From: Pseudoalteromonas neustonica
GTDB lineage: Bacteria > Pseudomonadota > Gammaproteobacteria > Enterobacterales > Alteromonadaceae
Assembly: GCF_001653135.1 (NCBI RefSeq)
Contig: NZ_BDDS01000003.1
Coordinates: 186,001-250,000 of the forward strand
Length of the DNA stretch: 64,000 nt
Reading direction: 5' to 3'
The notes under the pieces: generated by a model
What the model saw: the letters and a program-made list of their open reading frames with translations, nothing else
Told to the model about the DNA's origin: nothing
Databases searched by the model: none
Shown: positions 62,683 to 64,000 of the stretch, piece by piece
Layout of the letters: every line of letters begins with the position of its first letter
Position numbering within the stretch: the first letter of the stretch is position 1
Position numbers and translations under genes: made by a program

Positions 62683-64000
62683 CTACTGCCTAAAACTAGG
62701 CATTAAAGCTGGGATCCCCGGTAATAAGCCAACCAATGCCATTACACCCGTTAATACTACAAACATAATTAATGGGATGATCCAACGACTCATAGGCGTT
62801 AATTCAGAGCTTCTTTCCTTACAGCCTATCAAACCTAAGTTATCCAGTAGCATGGTCAATGACCAACCAAACGCAGGGTTGACCAAGGTTGATGCAAATA
62901 CCACGATAGCGGCTGATTGTGTTGTTTTGCCAACACGGGTCATTTCCATGCCCGCTTCAAGTAATGGTATAAAAACTCCCACTATGAGTGCAATACACAG
63001 TACCGGTTGCCAAATAGCAAGGTCCATTGGATAACCCCATAACCCTGCAACAATACAAAACAGAGCGGTTAAAATAGCCCCCGCTGGTATTGGGCGCTTT
63101 GCAATAGCCGCAGGGACAATGTATGTGCCCCACGACGAGGTAAAATTAGAGCCCCCTAAAAGTGAGCCAAATGTTTGCCTTACCGAGGCGCTAAGCATGG
63201 TATCGTCAATGTTCATTTGAACTTTTTCAGTACGTTGCGGATAGCTAATTTTTTGAAACACTTGATGCCCTAAAAAATCAGGAGACCACATAGCAACAGC
63301 AAGAATTGCAAATGGCAATACCACTATAAAGCTTTCAAGTGTAGGTAAACCGAGCATCCAACCAGTATTTTCACCCCACCAATACATAGGGTTCATGTTA
63401 GGTAAGCCCGGTGCTGTTTTAAATTCAAACGGTGCGCCTAATGCAAATGCCGTTAACCCACCTAATAGGCAACTAAGCGGGACTGCTAACCAGCGCTTTT
63501 TAAAGTGCTCTAATAACGCGTACAGTAAAATAGTTGCCAAAATAACGATGAAAGCAATATGGGTCATTTGAATTTCTTCCGCCCAAGCAAACAATTTTTT
63601 TACTTGTGAAATAGTGCCAATAAAACCTAAATAAAGTAATAACCCGCCACATACGCCTTTACTGGTGAGTCGAGCAAGTAAGCTCCCTCCTTTACTAAAA
63701 GCAAGGATCAACCCAAACGCACCAATGAGTAAGCCAAATGCCATTGGGTGTCCTCCCGCCGCAACGACGATTGGAATTAATGGAATTAGCGGCCCGTGTG
63801 TTCCCGCTAAATTGGCTGTAGGTAAAATAAAACCGGAAAACAAAATAATAAAGAAAGAAACAATCAGTAGCTCATAGCGTACGTTTTCTAAAATAAATGC
63901 GTCACTTAACCCGAGTTGACCAGCAAACGTAGCTGCAATGGCACCAACCATAACAACTTTACCTATTGTGCCTGCCATTGCTGGAATAGTGTCTTCAAAT
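62683..64000 (-). CDS. DUF3360-family permease (partial at the right edge)
   Basis: The frame is open to the edge of the window (reading FEDTIPAMAGTIGK across the last codons), so the start is outside and the visible 439 residues are the C-terminal part. It has about ten hydrophobic segments with SGFILPTANLAGTHGPLIPLIP near the visible start, LEHFKKRWLAVPLSCLLGG, WSPDFLGHQVFQK and GGSNFTSSWGTYIVPAAIAK. The wording matches DUF3360 proteins of Vibrio and Pseudoalteromonas, which have the fold of nucleobase/sulfate (SLC26/NCS2-like) carriers. The substrate is unknown. Confidence 0.82.
   Translation of the reverse strand, partial: FEDTIPAMAGTIGKVVMVGAIAATFAGQLGLSDAFILENVRYELLIVSFFIILFSGFILPTANLAGTHGPLIPLIPIVVAAGGHPMAFGLLIGAFGLILAFSKGGSLLARLTSKGVCGGLLLYLGFIGTISQVKKLFAWAEEIQMTHIAFIVILATILLYALLEHFKKRWLAVPLSCLLGGLTAFALGAPFEFKTAPGLPNMNPMYWWGENTGWMLGLPTLESFIVVLPFAILAVAMWSPDFLGHQVFQKISYPQRTEKVQMNIDDTMLSASVRQTFGSLLGGSNFTSSWGTYIVPAAIAKRPIPAGAILTALFCIVAGLWGYPMDLAIWQPVLCIALIVGVFIPLLEAGMEMTRVGKTTQSAAIVVFASTLVNPAFGWSLTMLLDNLGLIGCKERSSELTPMSRWIIPLIMFVVLTGVMALVGLLPGIPALMPSFRQ

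Overview
The window looks like a chromosomal segment of a marine gammaproteobacterium of the Alteromonadales, most likely Pseudoalteromonas. This is an inference from the AT-rich base composition, the long-form isocitrate lyase, many TonB-dependent receptors, a secreted GH19 chitinase and the DUF3360 permease. No rRNA, tRNA, CRISPR array, phage or plasmid functions were found.

Positions 1 to about 23.8 kb hold an iron-acquisition island. On the minus strand is an NRPS operon: a C-A-PCP-E-C megasynthase, an MbtH-like protein, a free-standing adenylation domain whose binding-pocket residues read as threonine, and the start of an aryl-carrier plus heterocyclization protein that runs off the left edge. 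Divergent from it, across a Fur-box-like palindrome, are a salicylate synthase and an ornithine N5-hydroxylase of the PvdA type, then two convergent siderophore receptors. Taken together the genes predict a salicyl-(methyl)oxazoline/hydroxamate siderophore. Beyond the receptors are a degenerate scar of a second receptor pair, an orphan ECF sigma factor, an MFS transporter, a truncated ABC exporter, a frameshifted AraC/PchR-type regulator and an S9 peptidase. Several Fur-like sites punctuate the island, which shows signs of decay at its right end.

Positions 23.8-29 kb carry the glyoxylate shunt (isocitrate lyase and malate synthase G, divergent), flanked by miniature inverted-repeat elements and by two families of short direct repeats. 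From 29 to 49 kb the genes are mostly housekeeping or core: a YebC-family regulator, a HAD phosphatase, an M1 peptidase with a DUF6702 partner, SbcD-SbcC, a methyltransferase, a Glu/Pro/Thr-rich membrane protein, a dGTPase, a nucleotide pyrophosphatase-like phosphodiesterase and the chitinase. A frameshifted paralogue of a small membrane protein lies just before sbcD.

From 49 to 64 kb there is a four-gene operon (ABC ATPase, TonB receptor, two ABC-2 type permeases) behind a long perfect palindrome, a two-gene membrane protein/spermidine-synthase-like pair, a DUF3592 protein, an SH3 protein, two glutathione transferases, a lipoprotein and a DUF3360 permease cut by the right edge.

The most unusual non-coding signals are two MITE families with different ends but a shared, covarying internal hairpin; a dispersed palindrome TGTAAACCCCCTTTACA found in six places, coding and non-coding; and a 22-bp tandem repeat array next to the isocitrate lyase terminator.
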